From NCBI GenBank assembly GCA_035356615.1, contig DAOQSN010000014.1, positions 43,455 through 107,454 of the forward strand: a DNA stretch of 64,000 nucleotides, in the 5' to 3' direction. The stretch is from JAKQDH01 sp029558835 (GTDB lineage: Bacteria; Planctomycetota; Phycisphaerae; UBA1845). Both the position numbers and the translations under genes were made by a program. The notes under the pieces are model-generated. The model ran no database searches, was not told the DNA's origin, and saw only the letters and a program-made list of their open reading frames with translations. Positions 17,618 through 26,144 of this stretch are shown here, in pieces (position 1 is the stretch's first letter; each line of letters opens with the position of its first letter).

Positions 17618-18011
17618 GACAGACCTCCTAGTATGGTTGAAGACGCGCTGAGCCGGTACCACAGGCACCCGGCTGACAAACTAAGTATCGGCCAGTTCCC
17701 CGCACGGGCTGACCACCCGCTGAAGGACTTCCGACCCCCCGTGGAAGCTCCGCAGACACCGCTGCCTTGGGTACCCGCCGCATCGGCCACCAGGGGCCGA
17801 CGCTACTTCAGCAGGTTGCTGACGCCGCCCGCAGAGCATCTTAGGGTTGCCCATCAACCCCGGCAACCGACTCCCGCAGGGCAGGCAGCCTGCGTCAGAA
17901 ACCAGACACCCCCGAGTGTCTCGACCACCAGGAAGCCACACCCCCTGGCGAGTGAAACCCGACGGGGGAACTCTCCACGTCCATCGGTCCTACCCGCCGG
18001 CGCCGAGGCCG
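17618..18011. other. 394-bp region between the cytochrome c gene and metK
   Basis: No gene. On the minus strand it lies downstream of the monoheme cytochrome gene and upstream of metK. It holds an inverted repeat GGTTGCC/GGCAACC (17845-17868) and AGACAC/GTGTCT (17904-17921). The latter, followed by GGTTTCT on the minus strand, may be a weak terminator for the cytochrome gene. A structured metK leader cannot be excluded. Confidence 0.4.
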
Positions 18012-18455
18012 TCACTCGTTCAGGTAGGCGACCAGGTCCATGATGGCCTGATCGTTCAGATTGACCTTGGTATGAGTGCCCTGGCCACGAAGCAGGTTGT
18101 CGAGTTCCTGGAAATACGTGCCCCGGGCGGGCCCGACCACGCCGCCGCCGCCGTCGGCACCGTGACAGGTCGCACAGTTGTTCTGGGCGAAGAGGGTGGC
18201 GCCGCGCTCCGGATCCCCGATCAGGCCGCCGCCGTCCCCGTCGCCATCGGTCCCGTCCGTGCCCTCATCGGGAACCTGCTCCTGTCGATCGAGCACGGCA
18301 TTGACGGTGTCGGTCAGCCAGACGTCGATCGCGGTACGACCGGCCGCGCTGCCGACCTGGTAGAACAACTGCCCCACGTCGCTGCCGCAGCTCCAGGCGC
18401 CAGCCAGACAGAACAACGCGAGCATCCATGTCAGCTTTCGGATGGGGTTCTTCAT
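18012..18455 (-). CDS. monoheme cytochrome c lipoprotein
   Basis: This protein of 147 residues has a signal sequence (KLTWMLALFCLAGAWSC), with Cys23 as a possible, non-canonical lipidation site. An Asp/Gly-rich spacer (about 62-78) follows, then a class I cytochrome c domain with NNCATCHGADGGG (CXXCH at 94-98) and the C-terminal helix DQAIMDLVAYLNE. Where class I cytochromes usually have the axial methionine, this one reads GQGTHTKVN, so a histidine may be the second ligand (inference). It is on the same strand as the pentaheme gene, 133 bp downstream, and probably belongs to the same electron-transfer locus. The ATG has GAGGAA upstream. Confidence 0.85.
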   Translation of the reverse strand: MKNPIRKLTWMLALFCLAGAWSCGSDVGQLFYQVGSAAGRTAIDVWLTDTVNAVLDRQEQVPDEGTDGTDGDGDGGGLIGDPERGATLFAQNNCATCHGADGGGGVVGPARGTYFQELDNLLRGQGTHTKVNLNDQAIMDLVAYLNE

Positions 18456-18588
18456 AGTGGTTCCTCGAGCGAGTTCAAGGTACTTCGCCTTGCAGCCAGC
18501 AATACGATCAGCAAGTCCGGTTCACCTGTGGCCACCGGCTCCCGCCGGGGTCTCCCGCGGTCGAGGGGGGGCAGCGGTTGTCTTCGCC

Positions 18589-19152
18589 CTAACTCTTCTT
18601 CTGGGCGCCGGGCTTCAGGAAGGGCGCCTCCCCGAAGTGCGGGTCATGGCAGCGGGAGCACTCCGCGGCCGCCGGATCCGCGTGCGCCTCCTTGCTCAGG
18701 TCCTCGCGCGCGTCATGGCACTCCGCACACAGTTTCTCCACCGTGTCCTTCTGGAGAGCCGGGAAACCGCTGCGGTGCGGCAGGTGGCAGGTGCCGCACT
18801 CCTTGTCCGCAACGGGACCGTGCGTGGCCTCCTCGAAATAGCGAGCATGACATTCCTTGCAGGCCTCGACCAGCGGGCGCGCCTGCATGCGGTTCAGCAC
18901 GTCGTGGCAGGCGGCACAGTTGCGGTCACGCACCGGCGCATGGACGGAGGCGTAAACCGCGCCCGGGGCAGCAGGGGGCGGCTCGTCGGCGTCGGGGAGC
19001 ACCTCCGGGCCCGCCTCAGGCGGCGTGGCCTGCGTGGCCGCCGGCTCGGGTTCAATCTCGAAGAAGAAGTGTTTCAGGCGGTCGCGTCCGGCGGCCGAGC
19101 ACCCCAGCACGACCCCCACTGCGAGCACCACTAACCACGGCAAGCGGCGCAT
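18589..19152 (-). CDS. pentaheme cytochrome c lipoprotein
   Basis: This protein of 187 residues starts with a lipoprotein signal ending VVLGC (Cys18). After a Pro/Ala/Glu-rich spacer, five CXXCH heme sites follow at about 79, 98, 119, 142 and 165 (CAACH, CKECH, CGTCH, CAECH, CSRCH). Several are in the paired CHxPH / CHDPH style of doubled-CXXCH cytochromes. It probably sits on a membrane facing the periplasm and carries electrons for the neighbouring porin-cytochrome genes, from which it is divergently transcribed. The ATG at 19152 has GGGGAGG eight bases ahead. It ends in TAG. Confidence 0.9.
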   Translation of the reverse strand: MRRLPWLVVLAVGVVLGCSAAGRDRLKHFFFEIEPEPAATQATPPEAGPEVLPDADEPPPAAPGAVYASVHAPVRDRNCAACHDVLNRMQARPLVEACKECHARYFEEATHGPVADKECGTCHLPHRSGFPALQKDTVEKLCAECHDAREDLSKEAHADPAAAECSRCHDPHFGEAPFLKPGAQKKS

Positions 19153-19451
19153 GACTGCAACCTCCCCAGCGGCCTCGCACGCAGCTCACCGCCATCATCC
19201 CGCGCCGGATGATCGCCCAGGCGCCCTCGCCGCTCCCGAGCAACCGTAACGGCGAGCAGCCCAACGATTCAGCGTGCGAACAACCTACGCTCTACCCGAT
19301 CCTTCCCGCGGCCGCAAGTGCCCACCGTGCCGTACCCCGCTGGGGGTCTCAGCAGGGCGGGCGACTTTACCCTGGTCGGGAGATGGGCTGGCCCTGGTGC
19401 ATGACGGAGCCGGTGGGCACCGCGGGCAATGGGGGTGGCGCTGCCCCCCCG

Positions 19452-19590
19452 GATGTGTTCAGCATCCTCGGCGTTGTGGGTGCCGTGCTACCGCGACTGC
19501 TGTGGCGGGGAAGCATGCCTCCGCAGCCGCGCCACATGCCCACCCCCGCCCGCGGCGCGTGAGGGCATGGCACCCACGCTAAACAGGTAC
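19452..19590 (+). repeat. family A palindromic interspersed repeat, copy 2
   Basis: Same orientation as copy 1. The left arm is GTGGGTGCCGTGC (19476-19488) and the right arm GCATGGCACCCAC (19565-19577). The internal block CACATGCCCACCCCCGCC is shared by all three copies. More diverged than copies 1 and 3. Confidence 0.8.
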
Positions 19591-19771
19591 GGCCCCCCGT
19601 GGCCGACGTACACTCCTCCGGGCGGCACGGGGAGCTGCAGTCCGTCGGGGTGCTGCCGACGACTGCATCGGCCGCGGGGGGGGTGACGCCACACCCACGC
19701 CGATCCTGCCACGCTCAGCAAGCCGTCTGATGCGCCACCGACCCTTCTGCGCCGGGTTGGCCGGTCGGCCC

Positions 19772-19801
19772 TTGACTGAGCTGGTGTCGGCTGAATAGAC
19801 T
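19772..19801 (+). promoter_or_regulatory. candidate sigma-70-type promoter
   Basis: TTGACT at 19772-19777 is followed 18 bases later by TAGACT at 19796-19801, about 240 bp upstream of the PEP-CTERM gene. The -10 is imperfect, so this is tentative. Confidence 0.25.
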
Positions 19802-20043
19802 GGTGTTTTCGTGTTTCTGTAATCCAGTGTTTGGTCTCTTGCCGGGTAGCACGGCCTCCGTAGCGCCAGCTTCTCACCGGCGCATCCGCGGGTGGAACGC
19901 CCGTGCCACAGTTCGGGCTGCGGCCAGGTCCGCGCTGAGTTCAGGCGGGTGCCATGTCTTCACCCACCGCAGCACTTATGCAGGGAACTTCCGGTCGCGC
20001 GATCGGGGGACTACATATCAACGCCGAGGACAGGAGAGGACAC

Positions 20044-20736
20044 ATGCGTAACATGGGCAAGCTAGGCATCGTGATCGGGCTGCTGCTGAGCATCCACATC
20101 GGCTCGGCATTCGGCGAATTCGTGATTCACTCGTACACCGGCAGCGCTCTTGCGGAGGGTTGGGTCAACAACCACCAGTTCTACCGGTCCGCCGATGCCA
20201 CACCGGAACTGCCGTGGTGGCAGGCACTGGCTGAGGCGAGCACCGCGAATTGGCTCTTCCAGCATCGCGGGCAGGGCATGGCTCACTGCGACGGCGACAT
20301 CGCCGACGTGCAGGGCATGGCGGGTGTCTACCTGCTGAGCGACGGCACCGCGCCCGAGAGTGCCTACGGCTACGGGCACCTCGTATGGACCGTCGCGGTC
20401 CGCTCGACCGAACCGGAGGTGAACATCGACTACTTCTGGAGTGCCGAGGACCGACCGTACACGACCATTGCGGGAACGATGGTCGTGCGGAATGGCACGA
20501 CGGGGCAAGTGTATCTCTCTCTCGACGAGACCTCTGGGACCACCTCCAATGCGTTCGACGTGCAGGTGGCGCCGAACGACCTCCTGGTGGTCGAGTACAA
20601 CCTGTCGGCGTGGCTGGACGCGTCGACGCCCACCACCACCGGCAACGGTCCCGAGGGGTTTGTGCACTTCTCGCCGGAGCCCGGCACCCTGACCCTGCTG
20701 GGGCTGGGGGTGCTCGTCTGGGTGCGGCGGCGCTGA
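20044..20736 (+). CDS. PEP-CTERM sorting domain protein
   Basis: This protein of 230 residues has a signal peptide (MRNMGKLGIVIGLLLSIHIGSAFG) and a C-terminal sorting signal: PEP at about residue 213, a hydrophobic stretch LTLLGLGVLVWV and a final RRR. PEP-CTERM proteins are processed by an exosortase and exported to the surface; no exosortase gene lies in the window. The beta-rich middle is not a family I recognise. It is the first plus-strand gene before the outer-membrane barrel, but 340 bp separate them, so joint transcription is uncertain. The ATG at 20044 has AGGAGAGG ahead and is preferred over upstream starts. Confidence 0.85.
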   Translation: MRNMGKLGIVIGLLLSIHIGSAFGEFVIHSYTGSALAEGWVNNHQFYRSADATPELPWWQALAEASTANWLFQHRGQGMAHCDGDIADVQGMAGVYLLSDGTAPESAYGYGHLVWTVAVRSTEPEVNIDYFWSAEDRPYTTIAGTMVVRNGTTGQVYLSLDETSGTTSNAFDVQVAPNDLLVVEYNLSAWLDASTPTTTGNGPEGFVHFSPEPGTLTLLGLGVLVWVRRR

Positions 20737-21076
20737 GCGGCCTGCGGCGTGACGAGACACCCGAGGCAGGTCTGGTGTCGTTCGCCGCGGCGGGGCCCGC
20801 CGATCCGCCGAGGCCTGCCGGCGGACGCAGCCGTTGGGGGTGCGTGCAAGGTACCCCTGAAGGACGACGACGTGCACACCAGTCGGCGTGGGCCTCCTGT
20901 CAGCCGCGTGGACGTGGGAGGAGGCCCGCGCCGGCGGTTGGGAAATCCGCGGCTCCCCCTTGCCACCGTTCGTGCAGTCCTCTATACAAGCCGCCGGCCG
21001 GAGGTACGGGAGGATGGTCTGGCGCGGTCGGGGCGGTTCCGCTGGGCACCCACGGGACCGCCGCCAGAGGCTTCCC
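20737..21076. other. 340-bp intergenic region with a long stem-loop
   Basis: No gene. It contains a 13-bp stem-loop (20886-20931), annotated separately. Promoter elements for the beta-barrel operon may lie here but none is clear. Confidence 0.4.
20886..20931. other. 13-bp stem-loop ahead of the beta-barrel gene
   Basis: GCGTGGGCCTCCT (20886-20898) pairs with AGGAGGCCCGCGC (20919-20931) around a 20-base loop, with one G-U pair. There is no T tract. It may act in transcript processing, or as a terminator between the PEP-CTERM gene and the conduit operon. Confidence 0.5.
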
Positions 21077-23134
21077 ATGAATGGCGCGGTCAAGCCGAAA
21101 CGTGCGGTCGGTGCGGTCCTGCTGGTCTGCTTGCTGATGCCCGGGGTGGTTCGGGCGGCCGAGCCCGGGGAGGAGGAATCCTCCCCGCGCGCGCCCAACT
21201 ACCTCTCGCTCAACCAGTTGGACGCCTACCTGGAACTGAAGGCCGAGTTCGATCAGACCCGCGTGCGCTCCGACTACGGGGCCTATCGCTGGGAGCGCCG
21301 TCAGACCAACCGCGATTGGGGCTTTGAAGAACGCCTCGGGTTCACGCTCGACGGCGCGGTCATCGACCCCTCGGTGATCTCGTTCTGCGGCGACCTGGGC
21401 CTCGCGCTGACCCAGGACCGGTTCAAGGAGCGGACCGAAGGCTACTCGTGGACGCAGTCGGACGAGGGTCACCTGACCACTTTCGACCTGCGCGCCAACT
21501 TCTTCGCCGGCAAGGAGTTCTCCGGCACCGTCTACGGTACCCGGCAGGAGGACCGCATCAACCGGCGCTTCCAGCCGACGCTGCACCAGCGCCGCACCGA
21601 GGCGGGCACGAGCTGGGTCTGGGCCAATGACACCGTGCCCATGGAGCTGTCCTACAATTACCGGGAGACCGAACGCACCGGGAATCGGCGGGCCCTCGAT
21701 GACGAGCACTACACCCAGCACCTGTTCAACTACAACGCCGATTGGCGCATCGACCAGCACCACCACGTGAAGTTCTCCTACGAGCACGCGGAGGACGAGC
21801 GGGAATTCCAGGGGCTTCGCCAGTACTTCGACACCACGCGCGACCTGCTCCGGGTGGACCACGAGCTGCTCTTCGGCGATCAGCAGCAGCACCGCTGGGA
21901 AACGCTGATGCGCTGGCAGGAGGAAAGCGGCGATTTCGCGCGGGACATCTTCGAGATCGGCCCCCAGCTTACCCTCCAGCACACCGACAGCCTCAAGACG
22001 CTGTACAAATACCAGTTCAACCGCGAGCAGTACGAAGGGCTCGACGTGGACCTGCACCGCGGTGATTTCCAGGTCATTCACCAGCTCTACAAGAACCTGA
22101 CCACCACGGTGGACCTCTTCGGCCTGCATGAGAAGGTCGAGTCCGACACGCATACGACGCAATACGGCGGGTCGGTGGACTGGCAGTACAACCGCAAGAA
22201 CCCGCTGGGTACCTTCTACGCCAACCTGGCGCTGGGATACGACATCGAAGAGGTGTACGGCGACGACGGGGAGCGGCTCGTCCGCAACGAGTCGCACACC
22301 TTCCGCGACCCGCTGGCGATCATCCTGCGCAATCGCAACATCGTGCCGGGCAGCATCGTGGTGTCCGACACGAGCGACCGGCGCTTCTTCACGGGCGGGC
22401 TCGACTATCTGCTGGTGCCGCAAGGCGACGTCATCCAGATCGTGCGGATTCCCACCGGGCGCCTCGCGGACGGGGACACCATCCTGGTGGACTACAAGTA
22501 CCGGACGCCGAAGGACGGGCAGATCGACACCGCCCGGGCGGACTTCAGCCTCGAGCAGCGGTTCAACTGCGGGCTGACGCCCTACTACCGCTTCGCCTTC
22601 CGCGACCAGGATGTGGACTACTCGACCGGCTTCGCCCGCTCGGCCGACCGTACCGACCACCATCGCCTGGGTGCGCGATATGATCGCAAGCGGTTCATGC
22701 TGGGGGCTGAATACGAGATCTTCGATGACACCGTGGACCCCTACGACGCCTACCACCTCAACGGCACCTGGCACGTGCTGGATGGGGCGGAGCACGCCGT
22801 GGACGCGTCCACCCGCCTGTCGCGGTTCTACTTCGAGGACGGACCGGCCGATCGCAACGTCACGCTGGTCGATCTGGACGTCAGTCATCGCTGCCAGCTT
22901 GGGCGGGGCTTCTCGACCCTGGGTCGGCTGGGGTACCGGTGGCAGGATGATGAGTTGGACGGCTACACCCGCGGCTGGGACGCCACGGCCGGGCTGAGCT
23001 ATGAATGGGGCCTGCTGAGCGCGGAGTTGACGCTGGAGTACGATCGGCTGAGCCTGCCGGCCTCGGTCGAGGATGACTTCGGGGCCTACCTGCGGGTGCG
23101 CCGCGATATCCCTAACCTCTTGAGGGTGCGGTAG
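21077..23134 (+). CDS. outer-membrane beta-barrel (porin component of a cytochrome conduit)
   Basis: This protein of 685 residues has a signal peptide (KRAVGAVLLVCLLMPGVVRA) and then long runs of alternating polar and aromatic residues typical of outer-membrane strands, for example VPMELSYNYRETERTG, HHVKFSYEHAEDER and LSYEWGLLSAELTLEYDRL. I estimate more than twenty strands. It is followed after three bases by a NHL lipoprotein gene and then by multiheme cytochromes, as in porin-cytochrome conduits of the MtrB/PioB or Omb type (family knowledge). Membership of a specific family is not claimed. The CxxC motif seen in some MtrB proteins is not evident. The ATG at 21077 is chosen because a signal peptide follows. 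Confidence 0.75.
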   Translation: MNGAVKPKRAVGAVLLVCLLMPGVVRAAEPGEEESSPRAPNYLSLNQLDAYLELKAEFDQTRVRSDYGAYRWERRQTNRDWGFEERLGFTLDGAVIDPSVISFCGDLGLALTQDRFKERTEGYSWTQSDEGHLTTFDLRANFFAGKEFSGTVYGTRQEDRINRRFQPTLHQRRTEAGTSWVWANDTVPMELSYNYRETERTGNRRALDDEHYTQHLFNYNADWRIDQHHHVKFSYEHAEDEREFQGLRQYFDTTRDLLRVDHELLFGDQQQHRWETLMRWQEESGDFARDIFEIGPQLTLQHTDSLKTLYKYQFNREQYEGLDVDLHRGDFQVIHQLYKNLTTTVDLFGLHEKVESDTHTTQYGGSVDWQYNRKNPLGTFYANLALGYDIEEVYGDDGERLVRNESHTFRDPLAIILRNRNIVPGSIVVSDTSDRRFFTGGLDYLLVPQGDVIQIVRIPTGRLADGDTILVDYKYRTPKDGQIDTARADFSLEQRFNCGLTPYYRFAFRDQDVDYSTGFARSADRTDHHRLGARYDRKRFMLGAEYEIFDDTVDPYDAYHLNGTWHVLDGAEHAVDASTRLSRFYFEDGPADRNVTLVDLDVSHRCQLGRGFSTLGRLGYRWQDDELDGYTRGWDATAGLSYEWGLLSAELTLEYDRLSLPASVEDDFGAYLRVRRDIPNLLRVR

Positions 23135-23137
23135 AGC

Positions 23138-24172
23138 GTGCGGAAGTTGCGCGGGACATCCCTGGGCGCGGTGCTGCTGATCGGGCTGAGCGCGGGCGGC
23201 TGCGCGCGCCCGCAGGGCGTGCTGTTCCCGGTGATTGATCCGCCCCGCATCTGGCCGGAGCCGCCGGACCCGCCGGCCATCAGGTTGCTGGGCACGCTTT
23301 CGGACAGCGGCGACTTGCAGGCCGGCCAGTCCGGGGCGGAGGTCTTCCAGGCGGCGTTGCGAGGTTCGCGGCCGCCGATTCGCCTGGTCGGGCCGCAGGC
23401 GATTGCGGTGCGTGAGGATGACGTGCTGGCGGTGGCCGATGGGCAGGGCGGGGCCGTGCATCTGATCGACCTCGTGCACCGCACCCACACGATGGTCACC
23501 GGCTGGGGAGACGAACGGCTCGGCGTGCCGCTGGGGGTGACGTGGGTCGGCAACCGCCTGTTCGTCACGGATGCCCGCCGGCACGAGGTGATCGAGGCCA
23601 ACGACCGGGGCGAGGTGCTCCGGCAGTTTGGGTCGGACGTGCTGACCCGCCCGGTGGGCATCGCGTGTCTGCCGGGAGGGGATGACCTGTACGTGGTCGA
23701 TGGCGGGGCGCACTGCGTGGTGCGCTTCGACCGCACGGGGCGGGAAGTGGGGCGCTGGGGCAAGCCCGGCTCCGGACCGGGTGAACTGAACTTCCCCACC
23801 CACCTCGCGGTGGACGGCACCGGGCGGATCGCGGTGGCCGACAGCGGCAACTTCCGCGTGCAGCTTTTCGATACCGACGGCAACTACGTGTCGTCGTTTG
23901 GCAGCAAAGGGGACGCGGCCGGCAACTTCGCCCTGCCCAAGGGCGTGGGGTTTGACCGGGCCGGTCACGTGTACGTGGTCGATGCCCAGTTCGAGAACGT
24001 GCAGATTTTCGACGCCCAGGGCCGGCTGTTGCTGGCCTTCGGCGAGGAGGGCAACGGGCTGGGCCAGTTCTCGCTCCCCGCGGGGCTGACCATCGACCAT
24101 CATAATCGCATCTGGGTCGCTGACTCGGGGAATCGGCGCCTTCAGGTGTTCGCGTACGTGAGGGATTCATGA
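23138..24172 (+). CDS. NHL-repeat beta-propeller lipoprotein
   Basis: This protein of 344 residues starts at GTG, three bases after the barrel gene stops, and overlaps the next gene by ATGA. The signal ends LSAGGC (Cys22), indicating a lipoprotein. From about residue 85 on there are five to six NHL blades. The clearest are FPTHLAVDGTGRIAVADSGN, ALPKGVGFDRAGHVYVVDAQ and SLPAGLTIDHHNRIWVADSG. NHL propellers bind partners rather than catalyse; here it may be a scaffold in the conduit (inference). Translational coupling on both sides argues for a stoichiometric complex with the barrel and the large cytochrome. Confidence 0.88.
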   Translation: MRKLRGTSLGAVLLIGLSAGGCARPQGVLFPVIDPPRIWPEPPDPPAIRLLGTLSDSGDLQAGQSGAEVFQAALRGSRPPIRLVGPQAIAVREDDVLAVADGQGGAVHLIDLVHRTHTMVTGWGDERLGVPLGVTWVGNRLFVTDARRHEVIEANDRGEVLRQFGSDVLTRPVGIACLPGGDDLYVVDGGAHCVVRFDRTGREVGRWGKPGSGPGELNFPTHLAVDGTGRIAVADSGNFRVQLFDTDGNYVSSFGSKGDAAGNFALPKGVGFDRAGHVYVVDAQFENVQIFDAQGRLLLAFGEEGNGLGQFSLPAGLTIDHHNRIWVADSGNRRLQVFAYVRDS

Positions 24173-25944
24173 TGCGGGCGCGACACGTAATGTGGTTGGC
24201 GGGCGCGGGGGTGCTGTGGCTGGCGCTGGGGCCGGCCCCGACGCGGGCGGACGAGTCCATCGTCAACTCGAAGCACGACCTCTCGGCCCGGGGCCCGGGG
24301 CCCATCCGGGCGGTGGACGAGTCGCAGGTCTGTGTCTTCTGCCACACGCCGCACAACGCGGCCCCGCAGACGCCGCTGTGGAACCGGACGAATCCGCGGC
24401 TGTTCTATCGTATCTACGCCAGCTCCACGACGGACGCCCGGATCGATCAGCCTTCCGGGCCCTCCAAGATGTGCCTGAGCTGCCACGACGGCACCATGGC
24501 ACTGGGCACCGTCCTGTCGCGGCCGCCGACGCACCCGATCGTCATGACCGCGCGGACGATCCCGCCGGGCGACAGCGACCTGACCAACGACCTGTCCGAC
24601 GATCATCCGATCGGTTTCCGCTATGACCGGGCGTTGTCGAACGCCGACCGACAGTTGCGCGCCCCGGAGGTGGTCTCGCCCGACCTGCCGCTGGGCGCCC
24701 ACGGTGAGATGCACTGCACGACCTGCCATGACCCGCACAACAACCAGCTTGGTCAGTTCCTGCGGGTCACGGACCAGCGCTCGGCGATCTGCGTCGCCTG
24801 CCACGATCTGTTCGGCTGGTACCGCTCGTCCCACGCGACGAGCCCCCGACCGCTCACGGGCCGGGTGATCGACCCGCGCGAAGACCCCAAGTATCGCAAC
24901 GTCGGCGAGAACGGCTGCCTGAACTGCCACCAGATTCACGGGGCCACGCAGCGGGAGCGCCTGCTGCGTTTCGTGCGGGAGGAGGACAACTGCCTGAATT
25001 GTCACAGCGGGGCGGTGGCGTCGTTCAACATCGCCGGCGAGATCAACAAGCGCTACAACCACTGGGTCACCCGCCGCACCGGCGTGCACGACCCGGCGGA
25101 GAACCCGTTTGTGATGCGCCGGCACGTCGAGTGCGTGGACTGCCACAACCCGCACGCCGTCGAGCACAACCCCTTCGGGGCGGTGCGCGGCACGCTGGGG
25201 CAAGTGGCCAAGGGGCCCAACCTCGGCGTCAGCGGCGTCAGCGCCAGCGGCCGGCAGATCGAGCGTGCCCAGTTCCTGTACGAAGTGTGCTTCAAGTGCC
25301 ACGGGGAGAGCCTGTCGCGGCCGCGCCGGCTGGCGACCCAGCGGCAGGTCATCCAGACCAATACGCGCCTGGAGTTCCAGACGAGCAACCCGTCGTATCA
25401 CCCGGTCATCGGCCCGCGGCGCAACCAGGACGTGGTCAGCCTGTTGCCGCCCTGGCGGGTGGGCAGCATGGTCAGTTGCACCGACTGTCACAACAGTGAC
25501 GACTCGCGGTTCGCCGGGGGCATGGGTCCCAACGGCCCGCACGGTTCCCGCTATGAGCCGCTGCTGGTCGCCAACTACCGGACCGACGACTACACGACCG
25601 AGAGTGCCGACGCCTACGCCCTCTGCTACCGTTGCCACGACCGCGACAGCGTTCTCGGGGACGAGAGTTTCTCGCGCCACCAGCGGCACATCGTCGACAT
25701 CCGCACGCCCTGCAGCGCCTGCCATGACCCGCACGGCATCAGCCGCGGGCAGGGCAACGCCGTCAACCACGGCAGCCTCATCAACTTCGATCTCTCGATT
25801 GTCTCCGAGGCGAACACGCCCCAGGGACCGAGGCTGGAGTACCTGGATCGGGGGCGGCTTACCGGTACCTGTACCTTGACGTGCCACGGGTTCGCGCACG
25901 TGAATTTCCCGTATAGCAACAGCCGGGCGGGCGGGGGACGCTAA
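24169..25944 (+). CDS. multiheme cytochrome c with 11 CXXCH sites and one CX3CH site
   Basis: This secreted protein of 591 residues has a signal peptide ending near APTRADES. Heme motifs CXXCH begin at about residues 55, 102, 183, 208, 250, 275, 322, 374, 437, 486 and 515. A twelfth, atypical CTLTCH (CX3CH) begins at 568. Many are followed by NPH, DPH or TPH, as in doubled-CXXCH cytochromes. It is translationally coupled (ATGA) to the NHL lipoprotein. It is likely the main electron carrier of the conduit, either inside the barrel or on the outer surface. The first 212 residues resemble the downstream tetraheme protein, so the gene probably grew by module addition. Confidence 0.93.
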   Translation: MMRARHVMWLAGAGVLWLALGPAPTRADESIVNSKHDLSARGPGPIRAVDESQVCVFCHTPHNAAPQTPLWNRTNPRLFYRIYASSTTDARIDQPSGPSKMCLSCHDGTMALGTVLSRPPTHPIVMTARTIPPGDSDLTNDLSDDHPIGFRYDRALSNADRQLRAPEVVSPDLPLGAHGEMHCTTCHDPHNNQLGQFLRVTDQRSAICVACHDLFGWYRSSHATSPRPLTGRVIDPREDPKYRNVGENGCLNCHQIHGATQRERLLRFVREEDNCLNCHSGAVASFNIAGEINKRYNHWVTRRTGVHDPAENPFVMRRHVECVDCHNPHAVEHNPFGAVRGTLGQVAKGPNLGVSGVSASGRQIERAQFLYEVCFKCHGESLSRPRRLATQRQVIQTNTRLEFQTSNPSYHPVIGPRRNQDVVSLLPPWRVGSMVSCTDCHNSDDSRFAGGMGPNGPHGSRYEPLLVANYRTDDYTTESADAYALCYRCHDRDSVLGDESFSRHQRHIVDIRTPCSACHDPHGISRGQGNAVNHGSLINFDLSIVSEANTPQGPRLEYLDRGRLTGTCTLTCHGFAHVNFPYSNSRAGGGR

Positions 25945-26144
25945 CAGAGGACTACGCCAATGGGAAACCGGGAGGGTGGCATGCCCAAGCCGAAGGCGCC
26001 GGCATGCGGTTGTGGAAACCCAGGTTCGCTCAGGCGAGCGCATGGCGGCGCTGCGCTTGGCCATGCCACCCCCCTCGGCCGCTTGCTTCTCCCCTTGGGT
26101 GGAGTTGTTCAGCACCGGCGCCGTTCGGATTGAGGAGCGTAACC
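25945..26144. other. intergenic gap occupied by a family B repeat
   Basis: The gap between the two cytochrome genes is almost filled by family B copy 2. The tetraheme ribosome site TGAGGAGCG lies just after the repeat. Confidence 0.6.
25948..26115 (-). repeat. family B palindromic interspersed repeat, copy 2 (inverted)
   Basis: Reverse orientation to copy 1. Its arms are GTGGCATGCCCAAGC (25977-25991) and GCTTGGCCATGCCAC (26055-26069), with the GGAGTTGTTC end near 26101-26110. It lies inside the cytochrome gene cluster. Confidence 0.8.

Larger units (their letters stand above)
19153..20043. other. 891-bp divergent region with a family A repeat and a possible promoter
   Basis: No gene is supported. 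It separates the minus-strand cytochromes from the plus-strand conduit genes. It contains family A copy 2 (19452-19590) and a candidate promoter near 19772-19801. Confidence 0.5.

Noticed and set aside
17618..18011. A SAM riboswitch ahead of metK
   Set aside because: I looked for the conserved cores of the SAM-I, SAM-II and SAH types and did not find them. Only short unrelated inverted repeats are present.
20900..24103. A 1067-codon open frame on the minus strand
   Set aside because: It is antisense to the beta-barrel and NHL lipoprotein genes, which have signal peptides and clear repeats. The long opening is a by-product of high-GC third positions.
24142..26115. A 657-codon minus-strand frame
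   Set aside because: Antisense to the multiheme cytochrome, whose CXXCH sites are unambiguous. Its supposed N terminus is repeat family B.
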